From assembly GCA_047974745.1 (NCBI GenBank), contig JBKECO010000066.1, forward strand, positions 1-50,677: 50,677 nucleotides of DNA, in the 5' to 3' direction. Made by a program: the position numbers and the translations under genes. The stretch's first letter is position 1. Each line of letters begins with the position of its first letter. Shown in pieces: positions 1 through 7,483 of the stretch. The notes under the pieces are model-generated. The model ran no database searches and had not been told where the DNA came from. It worked only from the letters and a program-made list of their open reading frames with translations. This DNA is from JBKECO01 sp047974745 (GTDB lineage: Bacteria; Bacillota; Clostridia; Lachnospirales; Lachnospiraceae).

Positions 1-109
1 TCACTATAAGTGAGTAAGACCCCTTGAAGACTACAAGGTAGATAGGGCAGAGGTGGAAGTGCAGTAATGCATGGAGCTGACTGTTACTAATCGGTCGAGG
101 GCTTGACCA
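1..109 (+). rRNA. 23S ribosomal RNA, 3' end (partial)
   Basis: The window opens inside a 23S rRNA. The conserved 3' segment can be read: GTAAGACCCCTTGAAGAC, then AAGTGCAGTAATGCATG, GAGCTGACTG and the terminal TCGAGGGCTTGACC, which normally closes the 23S helix against the molecule's 5' end. Everything 5' of this lies outside the window. The 3' boundary at about 109 is taken from the conserved GCTTGACCA ending. No 5S rRNA can be recognised between here and the first tRNA. Confidence 0.95.
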
Positions 110-173
110 AGATGGTAATGTTTTCGGATTCGTTTCTGTATGGAATTTTGAAGGTATATGAAGGTTAGATCAG

Positions 174-216
174 AATGACGTTGCTTATAAATCAGAAAGT
201 AGACGTCATTTTGTTT
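174..216 (+). terminator. Hairpin after the 23S rRNA, possible terminator
   Basis: AATGACGT (174-181) is the reverse complement of ACGTCATT (203-210), with a 21-base loop, and TTGTTT follows. It is the only obvious structure in the 134 bases between the 23S end and tRNA-Asn. It could terminate the rRNA operon or be a processing stem for a joint rRNA-tRNA transcript. The loop is long and the T-run is interrupted, so the terminator reading is uncertain. Confidence 0.4.
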
Positions 217-243
217 ACAGATTTCTTTCCTATACTTAAGTAA

Positions 244-315
244 TCCTCGATAGCTCAATGGTAGAGCACACGGCTGTTAACCGTGGGGTTGTAGGTTCGA
301 GCCCTACTCGGGGAG
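244..315 (+). tRNA. tRNA-Asn (GTT)
   Basis: Full cloverleaf. The acceptor stem pairs TCCTCGA with TCGGGGA, the D-arm is AGCTCAATGGTAGAGC, and the anticodon loop CTGTTAA gives anticodon GTT. The T-arm contains GTTCGAG and the discriminator is G. The 3' CCA is not encoded. It is the first of three closely packed tRNAs behind the rRNA operon. Confidence 0.95.
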
Positions 316-322
316 CTTTTAA

Positions 323-394
323 GGCCCCATGGTCAAGCGGTCAAGACATCGCCCTTTCACGGCGGTAACACGGGTTCGATTCCCGTTGGGGTCA
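323..394 (+). tRNA. tRNA-Glu (TTC)
   Basis: Acceptor GGCCCCA pairs with TGGGGTC. The anticodon loop CTTTCAC gives anticodon TTC, and the T-loop is TTCGATT. The discriminator is A and no CCA is encoded. It lies 7 bases after tRNA-Asn and is presumably co-transcribed with it. Confidence 0.95.
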
Positions 395-398
395 TTAC

Positions 399-469
399 GG
401 CGACATAGCCAAGTGGTAAGGCACGGGTCTGCAACACCCTTATCACCGGTTCAAATCCGGTTGTCGCCT
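399..469 (+). tRNA. tRNA-Cys (GCA)
   Basis: Acceptor GGCGACA pairs with TGTCGCC. The anticodon loop CTGCAAC gives anticodon GCA, and the discriminator is T (U73), the identity element expected for tRNA-Cys. No CCA is encoded. It is the last tRNA of the cluster and is followed by a strong terminator. Confidence 0.95.
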
Positions 470-480
470 CTATATGGACG

Positions 481-524
481 AAATCCTCAATCCAGCTGTT
501 AGCAAGGGATTGAGGATTTTTTTG
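481..524 (+). terminator. Rho-independent terminator of the tRNA cluster
   Basis: AAATCCTCAATCC (481-493) pairs with GGATTGAGGATTT (507-519), a 13-bp stem with a 13-base loop, followed by a T-rich run. The rest of 525-797 is AT-rich. It holds repeats of CGTTTAAAA near 550-570 and an isolated TATAAT at 660-665, but no gene that I can recognise. Confidence 0.9.
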
Positions 525-797
525 TTTTAAAATTGGAGGCTGTTGAAGACGTTTAAAATCGTTTAAAAACGAAAAATAAGGTGTCAAACTAGTTTGGAGT
601 TGGCTAATATAGTAAATATTTGCATAGTGAATATGTGAATACACAACTCAATTGTGTGATATAATAATATGGATATATCAAATAGAACAAAAATAATTAT
701 CAGAATGTATGATTCGTCTCCAGAAGATAATAAAAAAATTATTAATTCAATAGTTTGTAATTTAATCGTTTAAAGCAAAAGAAAAGGAGTTATACAA

Positions 798-1007
798 ATG
801 GGCAGATTATGGAATATGATTTTTGGATGGGAGGAAGTACTTGCGACGTCAAATATTGACCAGTATATGAAAATGAAAATTGAATTGGATAATAAAGGAA
901 TAGAATCACAGACAAAATTTGTAAATAATCCAGGCAGCCATCGGGGCGTTGGAACAATGAACAATGTTGGGATGTATTATCTATATATTAAAAAAGCTAA
1001 AAACTGA
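798..1007 (+). CDS. Small DUF2007-like protein, function unknown
   Basis: This 69-residue protein starts with ATG behind a good ribosome binding site (AAAAGGAG, 781-788). It has no signal peptide or membrane segment. The pattern of a short hydrophobic N-terminus, a middle reading like EVLATSNIDQYMKMKIELDNKG and a C-terminal YYLYIKK strand resembles the small DUF2007 / putative signal-transducing proteins of Firmicutes. That likeness is from memory of the family and is weak at this length. It stands alone between the tRNA terminator and a decayed gene. No binding residues can be named. Confidence 0.6.
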   Translation: MGRLWNMIFGWEEVLATSNIDQYMKMKIELDNKGIESQTKFVNNPGSHRGVGTMNNVGMYYLYIKKAKN

Positions 1008-1017
1008 CCTAATGCGA

Positions 1018-1386
1018 GGAGTTATAATAAATATATTAAAACGAATAATCAACCGTATTTTTATGGTGTTCACGCGGAATTTGCAATATATACGAATAAT
1101 GTCGAATTAGCATTTGAAAATATCCAATACTGTAAGTTTCCGATTGCGGATGGAAAACTTGTTTTACTCAGATATCCAGTGAAAATAGTGAAGTAAATGG
1201 GGCTCTAGCAGATGCAGCCATTGTTAAATAACTAAATCCAACGAAATATATTAGCTGCGCAGATACGGCAAAGCACTGGAGAACAATGGGTGTAAAGTAG
1301 ATTTTTCGCTTCCATGGGGCATTCCACATAGTGGGGACTATGACTTAGATGAGTTATTTGCATGGATCGACGAAATTTGCAGATAG
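1018..1386 (+). pseudogene. Decayed alpha/beta-hydrolase (tannase/feruloyl-esterase-like) remnant
   Basis: No intact frame spans this stretch, but pieces of protein can be read. One frame near 1047-1196 gives a 49-residue run ending in VLLRYPVKIVK and a stop. After a +1 shift, NGALADAAIVK is read, then a stop codon, then LNPTKYISCADTAKHWR. A further shift and apparent deletion leads to NNGCKVDFSLPWGIPHSG and DYDLDELFAWIDEICR with a natural stop at 1384-1386. The last block looks like the C-terminus of secreted carboxylesterases of the tannase type, where the catalytic His lies in the PHSGDYD segment. The first block may belong to another gene. Frameshifts, an internal stop and a missing middle mark it as non-functional. 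Confidence 0.65.
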
Positions 1387-1526
1387 GATGATGAAAGGCA
1401 AAATACGGAAAAATTGTATTTTTCATAATTACCAAAGACAAAAAAGTATATACGTCTAATAAGTATCGTGCTATCATTATACATGATAAGAAGATCTCAT
1501 TTAAAAAGAAAGCGAGGATATTTATA

Positions 1527-2069
1527 ATGGCAGATTTAAAAGGTACAAAGACAGAGGCAAATCTTGAGGCAGCATTTGCAGGTGAATCAATGGCTCGCAA
1601 TAAATATACTTATTTTGCAAGTCAGGCAAAGAAGGATGGATTTGTTCAGATCGCAAATATCTTTGAAGAGACAGCTGGAAATGAAAAAGAGCATGCTAAA
1701 ATCTGGTTCAAACTGCTATCTGGCGGGTCTTTAGGCAAGACCGTTGAGAATTTAAAGATCGCAGCGGCAGGCGAGCATTATGAGTGGACAGAAATGTATG
1801 CAAATTTTGCAAAAGATGCAGATGCAGAAGGATTTACAGAAATCGCAGCCCTGTTTCGTATGGTAGCTGATATTGAAAAAACACATGATGAGAGATATCA
1901 AAAATTACTTGCAAATATTGAAAATGATCTTGTTTTTAATAAGGAAGGCGAGATCGCATGGATCTGCAGCAACTGTGGACATATTCACTATGGACTAGAA
2001 GCACCTCAGGTCTGTCCGGTATGTAAGCATCCTAGAAGCTATTTTGAAGAAAGAAGCGAGAATTACTAG
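1527..2069 (+). CDS. rbr: Rubrerythrin (diiron domain first, rubredoxin domain last)
   Basis: This 180-residue non-haem iron protein should reduce hydrogen peroxide in the cytoplasm of an anaerobe. The N-terminal ferritin-like four-helix domain carries the diiron ligand motifs EANLEAAFAGES, EETAGNEKEHA and DIEKTHDERY. The C-terminal rubredoxin-like domain (about 145-175) has two Cys pairs, CSNCGH and CPVCKH, to hold one Fe. Length and domain order match classical rubrerythrin. It starts with ATG behind AAGCGAGGA. It is monocistronic, with a bidirectional terminator behind it. A small inverted repeat, TATCAT-N5-ATGATA at 1472-1488, lies upstream and could be an operator, but it is not a clear PerR box. 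Confidence 0.93.
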   Translation: MADLKGTKTEANLEAAFAGESMARNKYTYFASQAKKDGFVQIANIFEETAGNEKEHAKIWFKLLSGGSLGKTVENLKIAAAGEHYEWTEMYANFAKDADAEGFTEIAALFRMVADIEKTHDERYQKLLANIENDLVFNKEGEIAWICSNCGHIHYGLEAPQVCPVCKHPRSYFEERSENY

Positions 2070-2100
2070 AAAGATAATAAATTTAGACAAGCAATATAAA

Positions 2101-2138
2101 AAGAGGTAGGAGATGTGACGTCTCCTACCTCTTTTTTG
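2101..2138 (+). terminator. Bidirectional terminator between rbr and tyrS
   Basis: AAGAGGTAGGAGA (2101-2113) pairs perfectly with TCTCCTACCTCTT (2121-2133), a 13-bp stem with a 7-base loop. T-runs lie on both sides, so it can end both the plus-strand rubrerythrin transcript and the minus-strand tyrS transcript. Confidence 0.92.
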
Positions 2139-2201
2139 CAATTCTCAGAATCTTAATGGCAACCTCTACCGTCCGCTGATTTTCTATTGGACGCGAAAGT
2201 T

Positions 2202-3431
2202 CTACTTCTCCACAAACAGGATCTTACAGAACTTCTTCTTTCCACGTCGTAACACAAATTCTGTGGATAAGAAAGAGTTTTTATCATACATTACGTTGAT
2301 ATCTTCGACCTTCTCTCCATTTACCGTAACGCCGCCCTGGAGAATATTCCTTCTTGCTTCTGATTTTGAGGTCGCAAGTTCGGCAATAACAAGAAGATCC
2401 ATGATGTTGATTCCATGTTCGGACAAATCAGCTGAGGTGATTTGAAAAGCAGGCATATCGACAGCATTGCCACTGCTAAATAGAGCCTTAGAGCTATCCA
2501 GCGCCTTTTGCGCCTCTTCTTTTCCGTGAACAAGCTGAGTCAGTTCAAATGCCAGGATTTCCTTTGCCTTGTTCAATTCAGAACCCTCCCAGGCCTCCAT
2601 GGCTTCAATTTCCTCGAGAGGAAGGAAGGTGAGCATTTTCAGACATTTCATAACATCATCATCGGTCACATTTCTCCAGTATTGGAAAAATTCAAAAGGA
2701 GTTGTTTTATCAGGATCGAGCCAGACAGCACCAGACTGTGTCTTACCCATTTTTTTCCCTTCTGAATTCAATAAAAGATTGATCGTCATTGCATAAGCAT
2801 CTTTGCCGAGCTTACGGCGAATCAGTTCTGTACCACCGAGCATATTGCTCCATTGATCATCTCCGCCGAACTGCATATTACAGCCATATTTTTGAAAGAG
2901 TGCATAAAAATCATAGCTTTGCATAATCATATAGTTGAATTCGAGGAAGCTGAGACCCTTTTCCATACGCTGTTTGTAGCATTCAGCAGTGAGCATTCGA
3001 TTCACAGAAAAATGAGAGCCAACTTCACGAAGCAGATCCACGTAATTTAGATCCAGCAGCCATTCCGCATTGTTTACCATCATGGCTTTTCCTTCAGAAA
3101 AATCGATGAACCGGCTCATTTGACGCTTGAAACATTCGCCATTATGCTCTATTGTCTCAGGAGTCATCATCTGCCGCATATCACTTCTTCCGGAGGGATC
3201 TCCGATCATGGCAGTTCCGCCGCCGATCAGAGCGATTGGTTTATTGCCTGCCATTTGCAGACGTTTCATGAGACAAAGGGCCATAAAGTGACCCACATGC
3301 AGGCTGTCTGCTGTTGGATCAAAGCCGATATAGAAGACGGCCTTTCCTTCATTGATCATTTCCCTGATCTCATCTTCATCCGTAACCTGTGCAATCAAGC
3401 CACGGGCAATCAATTCTTCATAAATTTTCAT
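2202..3431 (-). CDS. tyrS: Tyrosyl-tRNA synthetase
   Basis: This 409-residue class I synthetase charges tRNA-Tyr in the cytoplasm. The HIGH signature appears as HVGH at residues 45-48. The KMSKS signature appears as KMGKT near residue 230. The tyrosine-binding stretch YDFYALFQKYGCNMQFGGDD is present. The C-terminal ~70 residues form an S4 RNA-binding domain (ARRNILQGGVTVNGEKV). The length fits the bacterial TyrRS family. The ATG start follows AAGGAAGG. Expression is under a T-box leader with a Tyr specifier and a consensus sigma-A promoter upstream. Confidence 0.97.
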   Translation of the reverse strand: MKIYEELIARGLIAQVTDEDEIREMINEGKAVFYIGFDPTADSLHVGHFMALCLMKRLQMAGNKPIALIGGGTAMIGDPSGRSDMRQMMTPETIEHNGECFKRQMSRFIDFSEGKAMMVNNAEWLLDLNYVDLLREVGSHFSVNRMLTAECYKQRMEKGLSFLEFNYMIMQSYDFYALFQKYGCNMQFGGDDQWSNMLGGTELIRRKLGKDAYAMTINLLLNSEGKKMGKTQSGAVWLDPDKTTPFEFFQYWRNVTDDDVMKCLKMLTFLPLEEIEAMEAWEGSELNKAKEILAFELTQLVHGKEEAQKALDSSKALFSSGNAVDMPAFQITSADLSEHGINIMDLLVIAELATSKSEARRNILQGGVTVNGEKVEDINVMYDKNSFLSTEFVLRRGKKKFCKILFVEK

Positions 3432-3507
3432 AATTCCTTCCTTTCAGCTGACCGTATCCATATGTGAATGTTTATTCGTATCACAGCGAATCAGCCATAA
3501 AATAAAA

Positions 3508-3768
3508 AAACTCCGTCCTATAAAGGACGAAGAAACTCTCGTGTTACCACCTTAATTCACAACTGTCTCACGACAGCTGCCTTAGCAGGTATCCATCAAT
3601 ACCCTGTGCGATAACGGGCACCACCGTCACTTCCTACTTCTTGTTTCAGAGTGAAGCTCCAAGATGTATTCGATCTAAACTATTCCTGCACCTCTCATCT
3701 ACCGGTCACTTTCTGTTGGAAATCATTTATTCTACTTGTTCTTTTCATTGCTTCTGAAAAATTCAATT
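3508..3768 (-). promoter_or_regulatory. T-box riboswitch leader of tyrS (Tyr specifier UAC)
   Basis: On the minus strand, the T-box sequence AAGGTGGTAACACGAGAG is read at 3553-3536. It is followed by a terminator with stem CGTCC/GGACG and a run of seven T residues. Upstream lies a long structured stem I region. GAATACATC contains UAC at 3668-3666 in the position expected for the specifier loop, matching tyrosine. In the T-box family, uncharged tRNA-Tyr binds the specifier and the T-box bulge and stabilises the antiterminator, so tyrS is transcribed when charged tRNA-Tyr is scarce. Confidence 0.92.
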
Positions 3769-3774
3769 AAGCGT

Positions 3775-3803
3775 ATTATATATGCACAGAGGAACTTTGT
3801 CAA
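3775..3803 (-). promoter_or_regulatory. Sigma-A promoter of the tyrS T-box transcript
   Basis: On the minus strand, TTGACA (3803-3798), 17 bases, then TATAAT (3780-3775). Both boxes match the consensus perfectly. The start point should lie near 3768, at the beginning of the T-box leader. Confidence 0.9.
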
Positions 3804-3896
3804 CTGTATACCAGGACTCACTTTGGCAGAGCGTCTATTGATAAAAAAAAATATTTCAGATAAAATAAAGGGATATTGATTACGGAGGTAAATAGT

Positions 3897-6800
3897 TTGT
3901 TAACACAATCTGATGTTCGAAAACGCTGCTCTAGTACGGCTTTTCATAAAGGCCTTGAGCTGTCTAATTTTGGCAGAGTCAAGGAATTTGAATATAGTAT
4001 CTATATGGCGAATGATCTTCTGACCGCTGATCTTTCGGCAATGATCGTGGACTTTGACGAGTCCGTTTATAAGGTGTCTGTGACTGTGGATGAAGAATAT
4101 GATGACATTTCAACATCCACTTGTAATTGCGATGAGATCTTTCGCTCTGACGGCATGTGCAGGCACTGTGCAGCCTTGCTTTCTGAGTACTTGCGGCAGC
4201 GAAAAGCAAAAGAAGTTCTGGATGTGAAGTGGAAAAAAGAGTCCAGTATCCAGCGTGGATATTTCGAAAAGACACAGCCAGGACTGAATGTAATTCTGCA
4301 AAAATACAAGGGGATAGACACGGCAGACTTTTTGATGTCTTCGCATATAAAAAATAAAGTCAGGCTGATTCCCTGCGTCACAGTCGTTACGAGGAATCAC
4401 TGTGTCGTTGAATTTAAAATCGGTACCAATCAGACCTATGTTTTAAAGAGCATAGCATCTTTTTTAAGCGCTATTTCCCTCTCTGAAATGGTGAAATATG
4501 GTAAAAATCTGGAATTTATTCATGCCATGGGAGCGTTTGATGAACGATCTCAAAATCTGATTGCTTTGATGCAGGATCTAGAGAGAAAAGAGTCACGTGT
4601 CAATTTTTCGAAAGGGATACAAACATATTATACCCATGCGGATCGCATCCGAAGTCTTAAAATCGAAGACGGTGCTATCGACGCTTTTTTTGAAGTAACG
4701 AAAAACAGCAGTATACGATATCAGGACACCTATCGTGAAGAAGACGATTGGAGGGTTGATGATAAGAATATGCGGCCTGAACTTATACTGGATGGAAAAG
4801 AGAATGGATTATTCATCACATTAAAGACGACGAATATGATCTGTGGGTCCAAAAGATTCTACCTGGTAGATTCACAAACAGATACCATTTTTTTCTGCAG
4901 GGAGTCACTTCGAAAAGAAATAGGAGACTTCCTGGAATATCTTTTGAATGAAGAATTTCACAAAACATTTATAGCAGCCGCAGATCTCCCTGCTTTTTGC
5001 AGGACAATGCTGCCCTATATAAAAAGCCATTTTTCAATGGTAATAAATGATTTTGACGAACAGCTATTTCTGCCTGAGAAGCCGGAGTTCGAGCTCTATC
5101 TCGATAAGTCTGCCTATAATGTCATAGCAGCGCGATTAGTAGCTGTATACAGCAGGGAAAAATATAACGTACTGGATCAGGAGAAGGACGGAGACTACCG
5201 AAATCAGAAGGAAGAAATACGGGCTAAACATATGGTAGAGCGATTTTTTGACTCCCATGATGCAAAAAGGACATTATTCATAACAAAAGAAGAAGCTTCT
5301 ATTTATGAACTGCTCTACTCAGGACTGATAGAGTTAAACGAGAACATGACGATATTTGCATCGGATGATTTTTCTAAAATGAAGATACATACATCTTCAA
5401 ATGTATCCGTAGGAATTTCATTAAAATCCAATCTTTTGGAATTTTCCATGACAGCAGATAATCTTTCGAATGAAGATCTGTCCTTCCTACTATCGAGATA
5501 TGACAGAAAGAAGCATTATATCAGACTAAAAAATGGGGATTTTTTAAATCTGGAGCAAGATGATGGAATAGAAGCGCTTGCTGCGTTAAAAGAATCTCTG
5601 AATCTTTCGGACGCTCAGATGAAGAATGGAAGCGCCCTGCTTCCTACATACCGCAGTATGTTCCTGGATGAGAGACTAAAGAACAGGGCCCATCTTTCTA
5701 TTGATAAGAACAGTGAATTCAAATCACTAGTCCGTAATATGAAAACGATCGAAGACAGCGATTTTGAAGTTCCGTCCACTTTAAAAAAGATCATGAGAGG
5801 ATATCAAAAAAATGGATTTCGGTGGATGAAAACATTGAAACGCAATTGTTTTGGAGGAATTCTCGCAGATGACATGGGACTGGGAAAGACACTTCAGGTG
5901 ATCAGCCTGTTGCTGGATGAGGAGGGGGAAAATGCCCTGATCATCTGCCCTGCATCTCTCGTATATAACTGGAAAAAAGAAATCGAAAATTTTGCACCAT
6001 CGCTGACCACACGGATTATTGCCGGATCGGCCAAAGAAAGGGAGGAGCAGATTGCTGCAATAGGGGCGGATGATATTGTGATCACTTCCTATGATTTGGT
6101 CAAAAGAGACCTGATGCATTACAAGGATAGGATCTTTTCCACACAAGTCATTGATGAGGCTCAGTATATTAAAAATGCAAATACACAGGCGGCCAGAGCA
6201 GTGAAAAAAATCAATGCCAAATTTCGAATTGCCCTCACAGGTACACCCATCGAAAACCGTCTGAGCGAGCTTTGGAGTATCTTCGATTTTTTGATGCCGG
6301 GATTTCTATATTCCTACCGACACTTTAAGGAGGAGATCGAACTGCCAGTCATCGTCAATAAAGATGAGGAAAAGATGGAGCGGCTGATGCAGCTGGTCAG
6401 ACCGTTTATTTTGCGAAGATTAAAGGGTGATGTTCTGAAGGATCTTCCTGATAAAATTGAAGAAACTGTATATGCGGACCTGCAGGGAGATCAAAAGAAC
6501 TTGTATCAGGCACATGTGCAGAGTTTAAAGCAGCAGATCTCGAAGACGAGTGATCAGGATTTTAGAAATGAGAAATTTCAGATTCTGGCAGAGCTTACGC
6601 GATTAAGGCAGATCTGTTGTGACCCATCGCTGCTTTATCAGGACTACCTTGGAGGGTCAGAAAAGCTTGAAGTATGTCTCGAGCTGATCAAAAACGCAGT
6701 GGAGGGTGGACATAAGGTTCTTGTTTTTTCACAATTTACAACCATGCTTCATATCGTCGAACAAAGGCTCGAGAAGGAAGGCATTACTTTTTTTACCCTG

Positions 6801-7166
6801 ACAGGAGCAATAAAAAAAGAAGAAAGATTGCAGATGGTCGATACATTCAATCAGGACGATACGCAGGTGTTCTTTATTTCTCTAAAGGCGGGTGGGACGG
6901 GATTAAATCTGACATCAGCAGATATTGTGATCCACTACGACCCATGGTGGAACGTTGCAGTTCAGAACCAGGCGACAGATCGGGCACATAGAATCGGACA
7001 AAAGAAGGTCGTCACCGTATACAAACTTGTGGCACAGGGAACGATTGAAGAGAAAATCATGGAGATTCAGACAAAAAAGCAGGAACTGGCGAACAGAATC
7101 CTGCAAGGGGAAGGTATGGATTCGATTTCTTTTTCAAAAGAGGAGATCCTCTCCATGCTCATGTAA
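3897..7166 (+). CDS. SWIM zinc-finger SNF2-family helicase
   Basis: This large SNF2-type ATPase has 1089 residues. I chose the TTG at 3897 because GGAGGT (3884-3889) sits 7 bases before it; an in-frame TTG at 3876 lies ahead of that site. The N-terminus carries a SWIM finger (C76, C78, C88, H90). The middle region is the SNF2-associated domain of bacterial members. The motor begins with ADDMGLGKT (Walker A Lys near 664), then DEAQ near 753-756 and LTGTPIENRLSELWS. The C-lobe has KAGGTGLNLTSAD and the QATDRAHRIGQ arginine-finger motif. Such proteins translocate on double-stranded DNA; the cellular role here is unknown. It is a lone gene, divergent from tyrS. Confidence 0.93.
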   Translation: MLTQSDVRKRCSSTAFHKGLELSNFGRVKEFEYSIYMANDLLTADLSAMIVDFDESVYKVSVTVDEEYDDISTSTCNCDEIFRSDGMCRHCAALLSEYLRQRKAKEVLDVKWKKESSIQRGYFEKTQPGLNVILQKYKGIDTADFLMSSHIKNKVRLIPCVTVVTRNHCVVEFKIGTNQTYVLKSIASFLSAISLSEMVKYGKNLEFIHAMGAFDERSQNLIALMQDLERKESRVNFSKGIQTYYTHADRIRSLKIEDGAIDAFFEVTKNSSIRYQDTYREEDDWRVDDKNMRPELILDGKENGLFITLKTTNMICGSKRFYLVDSQTDTIFFCRESLRKEIGDFLEYLLNEEFHKTFIAAADLPAFCRTMLPYIKSHFSMVINDFDEQLFLPEKPEFELYLDKSAYNVIAARLVAVYSREKYNVLDQEKDGDYRNQKEEIRAKHMVERFFDSHDAKRTLFITKEEASIYELLYSGLIELNENMTIFASDDFSKMKIHTSSNVSVGISLKSNLLEFSMTADNLSNEDLSFLLSRYDRKKHYIRLKNGDFLNLEQDDGIEALAALKESLNLSDAQMKNGSALLPTYRSMFLDERLKNRAHLSIDKNSEFKSLVRNMKTIEDSDFEVPSTLKKIMRGYQKNGFRWMKTLKRNCFGGILADDMGLGKTLQVISLLLDEEGENALIICPASLVYNWKKEIENFAPSLTTRIIAGSAKEREEQIAAIGADDIVITSYDLVKRDLMHYKDRIFSTQVIDEAQYIKNANTQAARAVKKINAKFRIALTGTPIENRLSELWSIFDFLMPGFLYSYRHFKEEIELPVIVNKDEEKMERLMQLVRPFILRRLKGDVLKDLPDKIEETVYADLQGDQKNLYQAHVQSLKQQISKTSDQDFRNEKFQILAELTRLRQICCDPSLLYQDYLGGSEKLEVCLELIKNAVEGGHKVLVFSQFTTMLHIVEQRLEKEGITFFTLTGAIKKEERLQMVDTFNQDDTQVFFISLKAGGTGLNLTSADIVIHYDPWWNVAVQNQATDRAHRIGQKKVVTVYKLVAQGTIEEKIMEIQTKKQELANRILQGEGMDSISFSKEEILSMLM

Positions 7167-7186
7167 ATTAGGAAAAAATGGTTAAG

Positions 7187-7370
7187 GTGGTAAAACATGC
7201 CGACCTTTTCTTTATTGATTACGGATTGTTTCGTGCCTTGCACTCCCACAATCCTCCCCCAATTCGGATTCTCATGGGGCAAAAGCCCCACTTCATCCTC
7301 ATTGGGGGGCGTGTCATAAAGTGTTTTACCACTTACATGTGAGCATGACGTGGTAAAACACTTTTGACAC
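7187..7370. repeat. Nested inverted repeats with a 21-bp hairpin
   Basis: This gene-free stretch of 317 bases between the helicase and pstS is rich in symmetry. The strongest element pairs 7311-7332 with 7350-7370: GTGTCA/TGACAC, one unpaired T, then AAAGTGTTTTACCAC/GTGGTAAAACACTTT, for 21 base pairs around a 17-base loop. A third copy of the arm, GTGGTAAAACA, sits at 7187-7197 and could pair with 7322-7332 instead. Between them lie CCCCCAAT/ATTGGGGG (7256-7263 and 7301-7308) and TGGGGC-AAAA-GCCCCA (7275-7290). The hairpin may terminate the helicase transcript, but it is longer than most terminators. A miniature mobile element or a small RNA is also possible. Confidence 0.75.
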
Positions 7371-7385
7371 TGTAATCAACAATAT

Positions 7386-7402
7386 TTTACATAATTTTTA
7401 CA
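7386..7402 (+). promoter_or_regulatory. Pho box upstream of pstS
   Basis: TTTACA (7386-7391), TAATT, TTTACA (7397-7402): two direct repeats with an 11-bp period, the layout bound by PhoP/PhoB-type regulators in Firmicutes. A weaker third copy, TTTACT, lies at 7420-7425, two turns downstream. The pstS start codon is 82 bases downstream. A closely similar pair precedes the Na/Pi cotransporter gene at 11704-11720. Binding by the PhoP encoded at 13611 is inferred. Confidence 0.78.
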
Positions 7403-7483
7403 TAAGGCTGCTCTTATATTTTACTTATTCATAATATAGTATATCTTGCAAAGAAGAAAAATAGACGGAGGATTAAAAATATT

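Noticed and set aside
110..243. Possible 5S rRNA behind 23S
   Set aside because: No CCGAAC-type core, no closing stem and too little space beside the hairpin; nothing matches 5S.
1472..1488. PerR box before rubrerythrin
   Set aside because: TATCAT-N5-ATGATA is a small inverted repeat but does not match the TTATAATNATTATAA pattern; kept only as a remark.
1232..1600. Minus-strand frame of 122 codons across the start of rubrerythrin
   Set aside because: It covers a clear plus-strand pseudogene and the rubrerythrin N-terminus, has no domain features and no ribosome binding site.
3876..3896. TTG 3876 as start of the SNF2 helicase
   Set aside because: The ribosome binding site GGAGGT lies after it, 7 bases before the TTG at 3897.
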